Assembly (NCBI RefSeq): GCF_001244735.1 | Contig: NZ_LN868937.1 | Span: 1,785,184-1,849,183 of the forward strand | Length of the DNA stretch: 64,000 bases | Reading direction: 5' to 3' | From: Bacillus andreraoultii | GTDB lineage: Bacteria > Bacillota > Bacilli > Bacillales > Caldibacillaceae | Part shown: positions 54,141-63,269 of the stretch, piece by piece | How positions within the stretch are numbered: the first letter of the stretch is position 1 | Layout: every line of letters starts with the position of its first letter | Position numbers and translations under genes: made by a program | The notes under the pieces: generated by a model | Seen by the model: the letters and a program-made list of their open reading frames with translations, nothing else | Told to the model about the DNA's origin: nothing | Databases searched by the model: none

Positions 54141-55166
54141 ATGAGTAAAAGAGTAAATACCGTGTTAGGACCAGTAGATGTAAAGGATTTAGGGAAAACG
54201 TTGATGCATGAGCATTTCTTTTTCGGATATGCTGGCTATTTTGGGAATTCTTTATACCAAAACGATAAAAACGAAATTATTCGGATCGGACTTGAAGTAG
54301 CTAACCGGGCAAAAGCACATGGGGTTCAAACAATTGTTGATGCAACACCGAATGACTCGGGTCGTGATCCTGAACTTCTAAGAGAAATTGCAGAAAGGTC
54401 TGGAATCAATATCATTTTTTCAACTGGCTATTATTATGAAGGGGAGGGGGCACCAGCTTATTTTAAGTTTAAGCAAGGTCTCGGGATTGCTGAAGAGGAA
54501 ATTTACGAATTATTTATGAGTGAAATTGAAAACGGGGTCGGTCGTACCGGCTTAAAACCAGGTGTCATTAAACTTGGCTCAAGTAAAGATCATATTACTG
54601 ATTATGAACAAATGTTTTTCAGGGCGGCAGCTAAAGTTCAAAAAGAAACGGGTATACCAATTATTACCCATACACAAGAAGGAACAATGGGTCCAGAGCA
54701 AGCTCAATTACTCATTCATGAAGGAGCTGATCCGAAGAAAATATTAATTGGACATATGTGTGGCAATACAGATATTCAGTATCATTTACGTGCGCTTGAA
54801 CAAGGGGTGTTCGTTGGGTTTGACCGATTTGGTATTCAAAAATTTGTTGGTGCACCAATGGACCGAGATCGTATCGGAACATTAATTGGTTTACTTGGAT
54901 TAGGTTATGCAGATCAATTAATGATGGCTCATGATACGGTCAATGTTTGGCTTGGAAAGGAGCCAGTATTTCCGAATGGTATGGAGAAGTTAGTCGAGAA
55001 CTGGCATATTGCCCATGTTTTTGAGAATATTATCCCTGCGTTGAAAAATGGTGGAGTAACGGATGAACAAATTGAGACAATGTTAGTAAAAAACCCACGA
55101 ACGATATTTGGCGGGGAGTCTAGTAAACTGACATATGTTGATGGGGAAAAAAGTATCGTTCGGTAA
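54141..55166 (+). CDS. phosphotriesterase-family metal-dependent hydrolase
   Basis: A 341-residue TIM-barrel amidohydrolase. Metal ligands: HEHFF (His22 and His24 region), the bridging Lys in GVIKLGSS, His in PIITHTQEG, His in ILIGHMCGN and Asp in MMAHDT. The family includes phosphotriesterases, lactonases and hydrolases of sugar lactones. Being upstream of a zinc alcohol dehydrogenase and under a cre site, a role in carbohydrate or polyol breakdown is more likely than organophosphate hydrolysis. GAGGGGG precedes the ATG. Confidence 0.88.
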   Translation: MSKRVNTVLGPVDVKDLGKTLMHEHFFFGYAGYFGNSLYQNDKNEIIRIGLEVANRAKAHGVQTIVDATPNDSGRDPELLREIAERSGINIIFSTGYYYEGEGAPAYFKFKQGLGIAEEEIYELFMSEIENGVGRTGLKPGVIKLGSSKDHITDYEQMFFRAAAKVQKETGIPIITHTQEGTMGPEQAQLLIHEGADPKKILIGHMCGNTDIQYHLRALEQGVFVGFDRFGIQKFVGAPMDRDRIGTLIGLLGLGYADQLMMAHDTVNVWLGKEPVFPNGMEKLVENWHIAHVFENIIPALKNGGVTDEQIETMLVKNPRTIFGGESSKLTYVDGEKSIVR

Positions 55167-55257
55167 AAAAAGAAATGTAAAAAACGAAGCGACTAGGATA
55201 AACCATTTTTTGTTTCGAAACCGGGGTTAACTTTAAGTTAAAAAAGGGGAGATACGA

Positions 55258-56310
55258 ATGAAAGCAGCGCAAATTGTTGAGTTAAGAAAGCCATTACGAG
55301 TAGGGGATGTACCAGATCCAACACCAGGAGCACGTGATGTTATTGTAAAGGTAGAAGCAAGTGGTGTTTGTCGGAGTGATTGGCATGCGTGGATGGGTGA
55401 TATGGGTTGGCTAGGCATTAAGCCGGAACTCCCAATCATTCCAGGACATGAAATGGGTGGTATTGTCGTTGAAGTGGGTAAGGAAGTGAAAAACTTTAAA
55501 GTGGGAGATCGTGTAACGACACCTTTCCATGAATCTTGCTCGCATTGTTCCTATTGCTTAAGTGGAAAATCTAATCTTTGTGACCATGTTCGTGTTCATG
55601 GGATGGTGAATGATGGTGCGTATGCTGAATTTGTAAAAATCCCAAACGGTGATTTTAACTTAGTACATCTCCCTGATGAAGTGGATGCACTTACTGCAGC
55701 CGCTATTGGGTGTCGTTATATGACGGGATTCCACGGTGTTGTGAAAACGAATATCCGTCCAGGTGATTGGCTTGTTGTTCATGGTTCGGGTGGAGTTGGG
55801 CTTTCTGCAATCCAAGTCGCCGATGCAGTTGGTGCACAAGTGGTTGCTGTAGATGTTGATGACAAAAAGTTGGAAATGGCGCGTAATGAAGGTGCCCTTG
55901 TAACTATAAATGCCCGTACACAAAATGTTATTGAAGCCGTACGAGAAGTGACAAGAGGTGGTGCTCAAGCTTCCATTGATGCTCTTGGTATAAAAGAAAC
56001 AATTCTAAACTCAATTCATTCGTTACGTAAAGGAGGTCGTCATGTACAAATTGGTCTAACGACAAGTAATGAGGCGGGAATTGTTGATATTCCAATTGAT
56101 ATAGTAACAATGATGGAATTGGAAATCGTAGGTAGTCTTGGAAATCCACGGACTGAGTACGATGGACTTTTAGGGCTCATTGCACAAGGTAAATTAAATC
56201 CGAAATCATTGGTGTCAAAAGAAATTTCGTTAAATGATGTTACGGATGTATTTAAGGATATGTCAAATTATCGCACGTATGGATTTAATATTATTACAAA
56301 CTTCGAGTAA
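55258..56310 (+). CDS. zinc-dependent alcohol dehydrogenase
   Basis: A 350-residue MDR-family dehydrogenase. Catalytic zinc: Cys in SGVCRSDWHAW and His-Glu in PGHEMGGIV. The structural-zinc lobe has CSHCSYCLSGKSNLC, four Cys. NAD binding: HGSGGVGLSAIQVADAVGAQVVAVDVD, with the Asp favouring NAD. AAAGGGGAGA precedes the ATG. It follows the phosphotriesterase-family gene by 91 bases and likely shares its cre-controlled promoter; together they could turn a lactone into a hydroxyacid and then oxidise it, or the reverse. Substrate not determined. Confidence 0.9.
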   Translation: MKAAQIVELRKPLRVGDVPDPTPGARDVIVKVEASGVCRSDWHAWMGDMGWLGIKPELPIIPGHEMGGIVVEVGKEVKNFKVGDRVTTPFHESCSHCSYCLSGKSNLCDHVRVHGMVNDGAYAEFVKIPNGDFNLVHLPDEVDALTAAAIGCRYMTGFHGVVKTNIRPGDWLVVHGSGGVGLSAIQVADAVGAQVVAVDVDDKKLEMARNEGALVTINARTQNVIEAVREVTRGGAQASIDALGIKETILNSIHSLRKGGRHVQIGLTTSNEAGIVDIPIDIVTMMELEIVGSLGNPRTEYDGLLGLIAQGKLNPKSLVSKEISLNDVTDVFKDMSNYRTYGFNIITNFE

Positions 56311-56385
56311 GTTGTTTATTAGTCGGTTAGCAAACTTGTTATGAGAAAAATTTTGTAAAGTTTAAAAGAAACCAAGTATAGGAAA

Positions 56386-56506
56386 GGGGCTATCCGAAAA
56401 GGGAATAACCCAAAAATGTGATAATCAAGAAAGTTGATATATCGAGGTTTTGAAACATGAAAAGAGGGCATCCAGAAATCAATCATTTGACTTTCTGGAC
56501 AGCCCC
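56386..56506 (+). repeat. dispersed palindromic repeat A, copy 2
   Basis: About 121 bases, inverted relative to copy 1 at 15147-15266. Ends GGGGCTATCCGAAAAG and CTTTCTGGACAGCCCC form an imperfect inverted repeat. It sits between convergent genes and, with the following GTTTTTC, may also act as a terminator. Confidence 0.82.
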
Positions 56507-56553
56507 GTTTTTCGTTGGCTCATAGGAAAGTATAAATCTTCCAATTTCTAACT

Positions 56554-57294
56554 TTATAACTCGTACATTATATTCGATTTTTCTCGCTCTTTTATGATTT
56601 TCCTAGTAACCTCTCTATACTGATCTTTTACTTGATGAAACTCATCAAGTATTTCATTTCTATGTCTAATTGTCCCCATATCATTATGAATTCGGTAGTT
56701 TGTTAACGCCTCTGGTAAATAATGTAAATGAAACTTTCCAGCAACTCTTAGCCAATATTCGTAGTCTTGAGCATAACGTAAATTTTCATTGAAATTCCCA
56801 ATCGCCTCAACAACTTCTCTAGCCATCATTATCGTACAACCATTAATCGGGTTATAATTTTGCAATAAGTTTAACAGCTCTACTTCACTATTGAAATGCA
56901 GCCCAGCATTGAGTGTAATAATTTGATTATCTCGATTCATCGTATTGAAATTCGTAAAACTAAACTGCGCATTTTTTTCCTGCATAAAATTTATCTGTTT
57001 TTCAACTTTATTTGGATAGATGAAGTCATCGGAACTTAACCAGACAAAATAGTCACCTTTTGCCTTTTTCATCCCAAGATTTATTGCCGATGCGACCCCA
57101 TTATTTTCTTTTTCCAAATACGTAATCCGTGGTAAATAGGGTATCACGAGTTCGTTATATTGACTTGAACCATCGTTAATAACGATAACCTCAAAATGAG
57201 GATACGTCTGGTTTAGTGCACTAACAATTGCATGAACTATATATTTGCAGTTATAAAATGGGATAAGAATCGAAACAAGTGGAGAGGTAGACAA
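56554..57294 (-). CDS. glycosyltransferase family 2
   Basis: A 246-residue GT-A glycosyltransferase. SILIPFYNCKYIVHAIVSALNQTY, VIVINDGSSQ with the nucleotide-binding Asp, YFVWLSSDD with the DXD-like metal motif, and AQDYEYWLRVA with the ED base motif are in the usual order. TTG at 57294 has GGAAGG ten bases ahead. No membrane segment. It belongs to the surface-glycan cluster, transcribed away from the rest. Sugar and acceptor unknown. Confidence 0.9.
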   Translation of the reverse strand: MSTSPLVSILIPFYNCKYIVHAIVSALNQTYPHFEVIVINDGSSQYNELVIPYLPRITYLEKENNGVASAINLGMKKAKGDYFVWLSSDDFIYPNKVEKQINFMQEKNAQFSFTNFNTMNRDNQIITLNAGLHFNSEVELLNLLQNYNPINGCTIMMAREVVEAIGNFNENLRYAQDYEYWLRVAGKFHLHYLPEALTNYRIHNDMGTIRHRNEILDEFHQVKDQYREVTRKIIKEREKSNIMYEL

Positions 57295-57514
57295 GAAATC
57301 ACGTCCTTCCTAAATTTTTAAAAAATAAGGTGAAATCCTCAAAGATTGTTGCATTCGGAAGAGAAATTTACTGATGTTGAAATAACAGTGGCGACTTTGA
57401 AATTATGCGAATCACATGAGACTATGATTCCCAAATTGTTTCAACAAAATGTTCATTAGGGCATATCGTGATATATAGTTATACAATTCGAAAAACGTAT
57501 TCGAGGTGAAATCA

Positions 57515-58588
57515 ATGAATATATTATTTGTTTTCTATGTTCCTAGTGGTGGTGTTGAAACGTTAAATCGCCAAAGAAGTGTTGCTTTAAAAAAGATAGG
57601 AATCAATTCACATTTCCTTTACTATCAAAAAAGGCGTGAATTATTAAACGATCATGAAGCACCGGTATTTATTACAAATAATAACCAAGAAATAAAACAA
57701 ATTTTAGATGATGGAGATTACAAAGCGATTATTGTTACGTCTGATTTCCAGGCGTTACCAAGATTCCGTTCCCTCGGATATAAAGGGAAAATGATCATCG
57801 AAATTCAAGGCTACGGACCAAAAGAGGTAGCAAAAGAAGTTTTTCGTCAGGCGGCACCTCTTGTTACTAAATATGCAAATGGACTCATTAATCCGAAAAC
57901 ACCCCATATCGAACAATTGTTTAATGAAACTTTTCCTACAGTACCAAAGTTCCAATTTAATAATTGCTTTGATATGACAACATTTACTTATCAACCAACT
58001 TCTGGACATCCGTGGCCAATTATCGCGTGGATAGGACGCATTGAAGACAATAAAAATTGGCGTGAGTTTTTAAAAATCAGTGTAGCATTACTAAAAACGA
58101 TTAAACAAAAGATTGATTTATATATGTTTGAAGATCCGACCATTGCTGATCCAAGTGAACTAAAGAAATTTGAAACGTTTATCACGCAATCAAATTTACA
58201 AAATCATTTAACAAGATTGGCGAATATACCAAACGAACAAATGGCAGAATATCTTTCACGAATTGGAGATTCGGGTGGTTTCCTTTGTATGACATCAAAA
58301 GTAGAAGGAGCCCCTTATTCGGCTTTGGAAGCACTTAGTTGTCGCTGCCCAATCTTAACAACCGATTCAGATGGCGTTAGAAGTTCAATTATTCATGATG
58401 AAACAGGAAAATATTATCCGCTTGGAAATATTCGAGAAGCAGTTATTCAAGCAGTTGACTTAATGACAAATCAAACGTTACGCGAATATATTCGTTCGAA
58501 CGGACAGAAACATGTGAAAACAAACTTTCATCCAGAACGGTATGCTGAAAATTTTAGGGAAATGTTGACTTCACTTCATATTCAATAA
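57515..58588 (+). CDS. glycosyltransferase (GT4-like)
   Basis: A 357-residue GT-B glycosyltransferase. N-terminal domain MNILFVFYVPSGGVETLNRQRSVALKK; C-terminal domain with WIGRIEDNKNWREFLKI and the E-x7-E motif region SKVEGAPYSALEALSCRCPIL (about 258-278), then TDSDGVRSSI. GAGG lies ahead of the ATG at 57515. It is the first plus-strand gene of the glycan cluster; the sulfotransferase remnant follows on the other strand. Confidence 0.88.
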   Translation: MNILFVFYVPSGGVETLNRQRSVALKKIGINSHFLYYQKRRELLNDHEAPVFITNNNQEIKQILDDGDYKAIIVTSDFQALPRFRSLGYKGKMIIEIQGYGPKEVAKEVFRQAAPLVTKYANGLINPKTPHIEQLFNETFPTVPKFQFNNCFDMTTFTYQPTSGHPWPIIAWIGRIEDNKNWREFLKISVALLKTIKQKIDLYMFEDPTIADPSELKKFETFITQSNLQNHLTRLANIPNEQMAEYLSRIGDSGGFLCMTSKVEGAPYSALEALSCRCPILTTDSDGVRSSIIHDETGKYYPLGNIREAVIQAVDLMTNQTLREYIRSNGQKHVKTNFHPERYAENFREMLTSLHIQ

Positions 58589-58654
58589 ATCATAAAGAAG
58601 TATTTTGAAAGGGGTTCGAATAGGTAGGCCCTTTTTCTGTATGAAGAAATTACT

Positions 58655-59334
58655 TCATTTTCCTATATCTACACACGGTAAGTCCTCTGAGAATAGATCA
58701 TTCACTAATTGAATGGATTCATCGTCATAGAAACTTTCAACCGTTGGAAATTGATTTACATTCGTAAACGTATCTTCACTTATTTTTTCGATTCGCAAAT
58801 CTCCCTTTACATCATCGAGGAAAGGTGGTGCGAAGAGGTACTTAAGTTTGATACGTCCGAATCTTTTAAGTGAAATCTTCTTTTCAGCTTTTCTATCTGT
58901 CTCGTAAATTTTTCCAAATAAATTATCGTATGTTTCCGCTTCTTGAAGATAATCCAAAAATTGTTTAAAAGAGACTCCCTGTGTACTGTTTCTATTATGA
59001 TAAAAGAATTCGCGAATATTTCCCAATTCTTGCTCACAATGTGAATTCCCTTTTGAAGAAGCCAAAATAAGAAATTGACTTGCTGATCGTCGGTACTGGT
59101 TTCGTACAAGTTTTTTCATAATAAGAAGGCTCCTTTTTGTAGACTTCTTGATCATATGCATGAATCCAATGATTGTAAGCTAACACCTCATTGAGTAAGT
59201 TTTCTTGATAAAAAACATTTTAAGAATGTTGTGTATCCACTTTTTTGACTCCAAAATAGGACTAAGGGAAAATCTGGGTGGTTGTGAGGTACACGAATTT
59301 TAATAACTTCTCGTAACTTTTCACTGTCTCGCAA
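58655..59334 (-). pseudogene. sulfotransferase, broken by frameshifts
   Basis: AAAGGAGTG eight bases ahead of TTG at 59334 starts a frame reading PHNHPDFPLVLFWSQKSGYT, the 5'-phosphosulfate loop of a sulfotransferase (SQKSGxTT). It shifts frame near 59216, continues FYQENLLNEVLAYNHWIHAYD, shifts again near 59113, and continues KLVRNQYRRSASQFL, the 3'-phosphate motif (normally RNPYxRAxS), to a stop at 58655. The stretch between these motifs and a later segment near FLDYLQEAE are shorter than in intact relatives. Annotators may call only the 168-codon 3' part (from 59161). Repeated indels point to decay, though homopolymer errors could explain one of them. Confidence 0.75.
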
Positions 59335-59522
59335 TAATTAAACACTCCTTTATAAAAAAGCTTTTTCCATTAACCTTACTTTAGACTATGTTAGGAATAA
59401 GTTGATGAAATGGACAATTGTGTAAAGTGAGTGAATTAGGGGGCCTTTCAATCACCCATTCAATTTAAACGCTAGTGAATATGATAGAGAAAGAGGATAA
59501 GGCGGATGAGGGGGAATAGGAA

Positions 59523-60728
59523 TTGAAAATATTACTTGCCACATTTTGGGAAATACCACATGTCGGTGGTGTATGGAACTATATGGTCCAGTTAAAAGGA
59601 CAACTGGAATTATTTGGGCATGAAGTAGATCTTCTTGGGTTTGGGAAGGACTATCAATTTGTTCATGTAGTGAATCAAAATCGGGTCATTGAACGGGATT
59701 TATTCACAAAACAAGTTGAACAGGCTTTTCCAACAACCGTCATCGATTATGTCGTTCATTATTATGAAGAACATATGTATGTTTATGAGCTAGCAGCAAA
59801 AACACTTATACTCGATCAATATGATGTTATTCATAGTCAAGATGTGTTTTCTACGATTGTATTAAATCGAATTCGTCCTAAAAAAGCAGCATTAGTTTCC
59901 ACTTTACATGGATGTGTCGCTCATGAAATAAAAGGTGCCTATTATAAAGGAATAAATCAAAAGTCTATTCGTGGTGCGACCTATTTTAATCAAATCGAAT
60001 TTAGCGGTGCAACAGATAGCGATATTACGATTGTTGCAAATGAATGGATGAAAAATATTTTAGTAAAAGAATATACAGTTCCGGAAACAAAGCTTCGTGT
60101 CCATCATTACGGATATGATATCGACACATTTTCAAAACGAATGGAAGAAGTGTCAGAAATAAGGCGACCTATTGATAAAAAAATAATTATTTATACGGGA
60201 AGATTATCAGAAATGAAAGGTGTTCATCATTTAATTGGTGCGCTTAACCGATTGAAACAGAGAACCGATTGGGAGTGTTGGATTGTTGGAGATGGCCCGA
60301 ATAAAGAAAGTTTGCAATTGCAAGCGAAGAAACTAGGTTTGAACAAAAATATTTTCTTTTTTGGCAAAAGAGAAGATGTACCGTATATACTGTCACTATC
60401 AGATATGCTCGTCCTTCCAACATTAATTGATAATCAACCATTATCTGTTATTGAAGCCCAAATTGCAGGAAAAGCCGTTGTTGCAAGTAATGTCGGTGGT
60501 GTTCCTGAAATGATTGAGCACGGAATGACTGGCGTGTTAACACCTCCAGGAGACGAAGAAATGTTAGCACTAAACATAAATTATTTATTAGATCATGAAG
60601 CGTACTTAATAAATCTTGGTCAAATTGCGAAAGAATGGGCGATTAATCACTGGTCTTTACATGAAGCAGTAGAAAAAATTGTCAATATTTATCACGAAGC
60701 AATTGCAAAAAGAAATGTAGAAAAGTGA
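59523..60728 (+). CDS. glycosyltransferase family 4
   Basis: A 401-residue GT-B enzyme. N-terminal domain starts KILLATFWEIPHVGGVWNYM; STLHGCVAHEI near 133; C-terminal domain with IIYTGRLSEMKGVHHLIGAL, WIVGDGPNKESL, FFFGKREDVPYILSLSDMLVLPTLIDNQPLSVIEAQIAGKAVVASNVGGVPEMIEHGMTG including the conserved Glu pair. The TTG at 59523 has AGGGGG and AATAGGAA ahead. Part of the glycan cluster; the next gene is 154 bases on. Confidence 0.92.
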   Translation: MKILLATFWEIPHVGGVWNYMVQLKGQLELFGHEVDLLGFGKDYQFVHVVNQNRVIERDLFTKQVEQAFPTTVIDYVVHYYEEHMYVYELAAKTLILDQYDVIHSQDVFSTIVLNRIRPKKAALVSTLHGCVAHEIKGAYYKGINQKSIRGATYFNQIEFSGATDSDITIVANEWMKNILVKEYTVPETKLRVHHYGYDIDTFSKRMEEVSEIRRPIDKKIIIYTGRLSEMKGVHHLIGALNRLKQRTDWECWIVGDGPNKESLQLQAKKLGLNKNIFFFGKREDVPYILSLSDMLVLPTLIDNQPLSVIEAQIAGKAVVASNVGGVPEMIEHGMTGVLTPPGDEEMLALNINYLLDHEAYLINLGQIAKEWAINHWSLHEAVEKIVNIYHEAIAKRNVEK

Positions 60729-60882
60729 TTTATATTAATGATTCTGCCTTATTTCCTCGCGTAGGTCAGCTTTCTTATATCAAAATAATAATCTCTCATA
60801 ATATAGTATCAATCGGTATGAATTTTAGTTTTGTATATACAGTAGTAACTGACAGCTATAAGAAAACAAAGGGGGATAGAAG

Positions 60883-61518
60883 ATGAGCTTACAAAAAATA
60901 AAAGGTTCTTATGATGCCGTATTTAGTCTCGGGCATTTATGTTTACCTGCCATGCAAATGAAAAAATTTAATTTAAGACCATTTTCGGGTGTATTTGATT
61001 GGGTCGGTTCCCCACAATTATCAAAAGTGAATCAGCTAATTCAAACTCGCTTTACTGACTTCTTGAATATGAACAATTTACGACCAGATAAGTATTTATC
61101 ACCAACTGACCTTTATGTGTACGACTTTAAATATGATATCGGTTTCAATCATGATTTTAAAACAGATAAAAACACGCTTACCCATTTAGGTGGTTATCCG
61201 GAAGTTAAGGAAAAATATGATAGAAGAATCAACCGTTTTTTAGAAAAACTTTCGTCGAGTAAACGAATTTTATTTATTCGCACTGAAAAATCAGAAGCCA
61301 ATTTCCAAGATGTACAGCAATTAGAAAAAATACTAATGAATATGGTTGCTCATGATTTTCAAATACTCTTAATCCATCATAAAGATATACAAAAAATGAC
61401 AGTTGTAAAATCACCGTTTGCAAAAGTTACCATTGTCGAGCTTCCAAATAAAGAAATTTGGAACGAAAACGATCCTTATTGGGCAAAGATTCTTCATCGC
61501 GTACGCCTAATGAAATAA
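60883..61518 (+). CDS. DUF1796 putative papain-like cysteine peptidase
   Basis: A 211-residue protein of the DUF1796 family. YDAVFSLGHLCLPAMQMKKFNLRPFSGVFDWVGSP (about 10-44) is the defining block, with Cys27 as the proposed nucleophile (SLGxxC). RILFIRTEKSEANFQDVQQLE and ILLIHHKD with His follow. The family was predicted to be papain-like but is often found beside glycosyltransferases, as here, so a role in glycan work is possible. AGGGGG-like AAAGGGGG precedes the ATG. Not experimentally defined. Confidence 0.83.
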   Translation: MSLQKIKGSYDAVFSLGHLCLPAMQMKKFNLRPFSGVFDWVGSPQLSKVNQLIQTRFTDFLNMNNLRPDKYLSPTDLYVYDFKYDIGFNHDFKTDKNTLTHLGGYPEVKEKYDRRINRFLEKLSSSKRILFIRTEKSEANFQDVQQLEKILMNMVAHDFQILLIHHKDIQKMTVVKSPFAKVTIVELPNKEIWNENDPYWAKILHRVRLMK

Positions 61519-61578
61519 GTCTTCGAAGTGTCGCTAACATACACGAAATGTGGAAATAAAAAATTGAGGAGGAACAAC

Positions 61579-62505
61579 ATGAAAGCACTTGTTACTGGAG
61601 GGGCCGGATTTATCGGTTCACATCTAGTCGAACAATTAGTCGCATTCAATCATGAAGTGCATGTATTTGATAATTTATCTGTAGGGAATATAGGAAATGT
61701 TAACCAAACGGCACAACTCCATCGGTACGATATTCGTTCAGAAGAAGCAAAACGATGGATTCAAGAAGAAAAACCGGATGTTATTTTTCATCTCGCCGCC
61801 CAAGCTGATGTTGGTATATCAATCCATGAACCAGTATTTGATGCAGATGTAAATATTAATGGAACAATTAATCTATTAGAAGCTTCTCGTGTAGCAGGGG
61901 TGAAGAAATTCATCTTTTCATCTACTTCCGCTGTTTATGGTGATTTAGAAAAGGAAAAAATTAACGAAAAGGACCCAGCAATTCCAAAGTCTTATTATGG
62001 TGCTTCAAAATTATCCGCAGAGTTATATATTCATATTTTTTCCCAACTTTATCAGCTACCATTTACCATTCTCCGTTATGGGAACGTGTATGGGCCAAGA
62101 CAGACAGCAAAAGGTGAAGGTGGAGTGATCGCTGTTTTTCTAGAAAAACTGAAAGCTGGACAATCATTAAATATTCATGGCGATGGGGAGCAAACGAGGG
62201 ATTTTATTTTTGTAAAAGATATTGTTCTTGCCAATCTTGCAGCGGTTGAACAAGGGGATAGAGGGGTATTCAATATAAGTACTGGAAAAGCAACTTCAAT
62301 TAATGAAATCATCGAGAAATTAATCGACATTCATGGAGAGAAAGTTGCTATTAATTACACAGTGGAAAGAACCGGGGATATTAAACATAGTTGCTTAATG
62401 AATGAAAAAGCGAAAAAAACACTCAGTTGGTCGCCACAAGTAAGTGTATTAAAAGGATTAGAGGAAACGTATCAATCTGTTATGAGTTGTAATGGAGGTA
62501 AGTAA
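61579..62505 (+). CDS. NAD-dependent nucleotide-sugar epimerase (GalE-like)
   Basis: A 308-residue extended SDR. Cofactor motif TGGAGFIGSHLVE (about 6-18), HLAAQADVGIS, catalytic Ser/Thr in FSSTSAVYGD, and YYGASK with Tyr and Lys (about 142-147). RYGNVYGPRQ and DGEQTRDFIFVKD are typical of UDP-sugar 4-epimerases. AGGAGG precedes the ATG at 61579. It ends exactly one base before the APS kinase start, so the two are coupled. It would supply a UDP-sugar to the glycosyltransferases of the cluster. Confidence 0.9.
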   Translation: MKALVTGGAGFIGSHLVEQLVAFNHEVHVFDNLSVGNIGNVNQTAQLHRYDIRSEEAKRWIQEEKPDVIFHLAAQADVGISIHEPVFDADVNINGTINLLEASRVAGVKKFIFSSTSAVYGDLEKEKINEKDPAIPKSYYGASKLSAELYIHIFSQLYQLPFTILRYGNVYGPRQTAKGEGGVIAVFLEKLKAGQSLNIHGDGEQTRDFIFVKDIVLANLAAVEQGDRGVFNISTGKATSINEIIEKLIDIHGEKVAINYTVERTGDIKHSCLMNEKAKKTLSWSPQVSVLKGLEETYQSVMSCNGGK

Positions 62506-63108
62506 ATGTCTGAATCGAAAAATATTGAATGGCACCTCTCAAAAGTAATGAAAACAGAACGGCAAGATCGAAACAAGCATAAAAGTACAGTTCTCTGGTT
62601 TACAGGACTGTCTGGTTCAGGTAAATCCACTATTTCCGCTGAACTTGAGAAAGTTTTGTTTGAAAAAGGGGTGCAAGTGTATCGCCTAGATGGAGATAAT
62701 ATTCGCCATGGGCTTAATAAAAATCTTGGTTTTAGTCCAGAAGATCGTTCAGAAAATATACGAAGAATTGGTGAAGTTGCAAAGTTGATGGTCGATGCCG
62801 GGATGATTACGTTAACCGCATTTATATCGCCGTATCGGAAAGATCGGGAACTTGTGCGTAAGTTACTGGAGGATGACGAATTTATTGAAGTTTACGTGAA
62901 AGCTCGTATTGAAACATGTGAAGCCCGGGACCCAAAAGGATTATATAAAAAGGTGAGAAATGGAGAAATAATAAACTTTACAGGGATTGATGCTCCGTAT
63001 GAAGAACCACATAAGCCAGAGTTAATGATTGATACAGATCAATTATCATTAGAACAATCGGTGAATTTGATCATCGATTATTTAATTGAAAACGGATATA
63101 TTAAATAA
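62506..63108 (+). CDS. cysC: adenylyl-sulfate kinase
   Basis: A 200-residue APS kinase. P-loop GLSGSGKST (residues 34-42), [33 protein letters not shown] (APS site), and the loop [15 protein letters not shown] with the conserved Ser are all present. It phosphorylates APS to PAPS, the sulfate donor. GGAGG precedes the ATG, which follows the epimerase stop without a gap. No sulfate adenylyltransferase or PAPS reductase is nearby, so PAPS for sulfation rather than cysteine synthesis is the likely purpose, matching the sulfotransferase remnant in the cluster and the intact one at 50 kb. Confidence 0.94.
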   Translation: MSESKNIEWHLSKVMKTERQDRNKHKSTVLWFTGLSGSGKSTISAELEKVLFEKGVQVYRLDGDNIRHGLNKNLGFSPEDRSENIRRIGEVAKLMVDAGMITLTAFISPYRKDRELVRKLLEDDEFIEVYVKARIETCEARDPKGLYKKVRNGEIINFTGIDAPYEEPHKPELMIDTDQLSLEQSVNLIIDYLIENGYIK

Positions 63109-63134
63109 GACTGTTATCGGACGGTCTTTTTTTC
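63109..63134 (+). terminator. glycan cluster terminator
   Basis: GACTGT (63109-63114) pairs with ACGGTC (63121-63126), one G-U pair, then seven T residues. Confidence 0.8.
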
Positions 63135-63269
63135 GTATCTATGAAAACTTATCTTTTGTTAAATAGTTGCTCTAAATTACCGGGAATAATTTTGACATTT
63201 TTCGGAAAAAGAAGGACAATAAAATTATAGGAAATAAATCGAATTGTTTAATATTAGGGAGGCTTTTTT

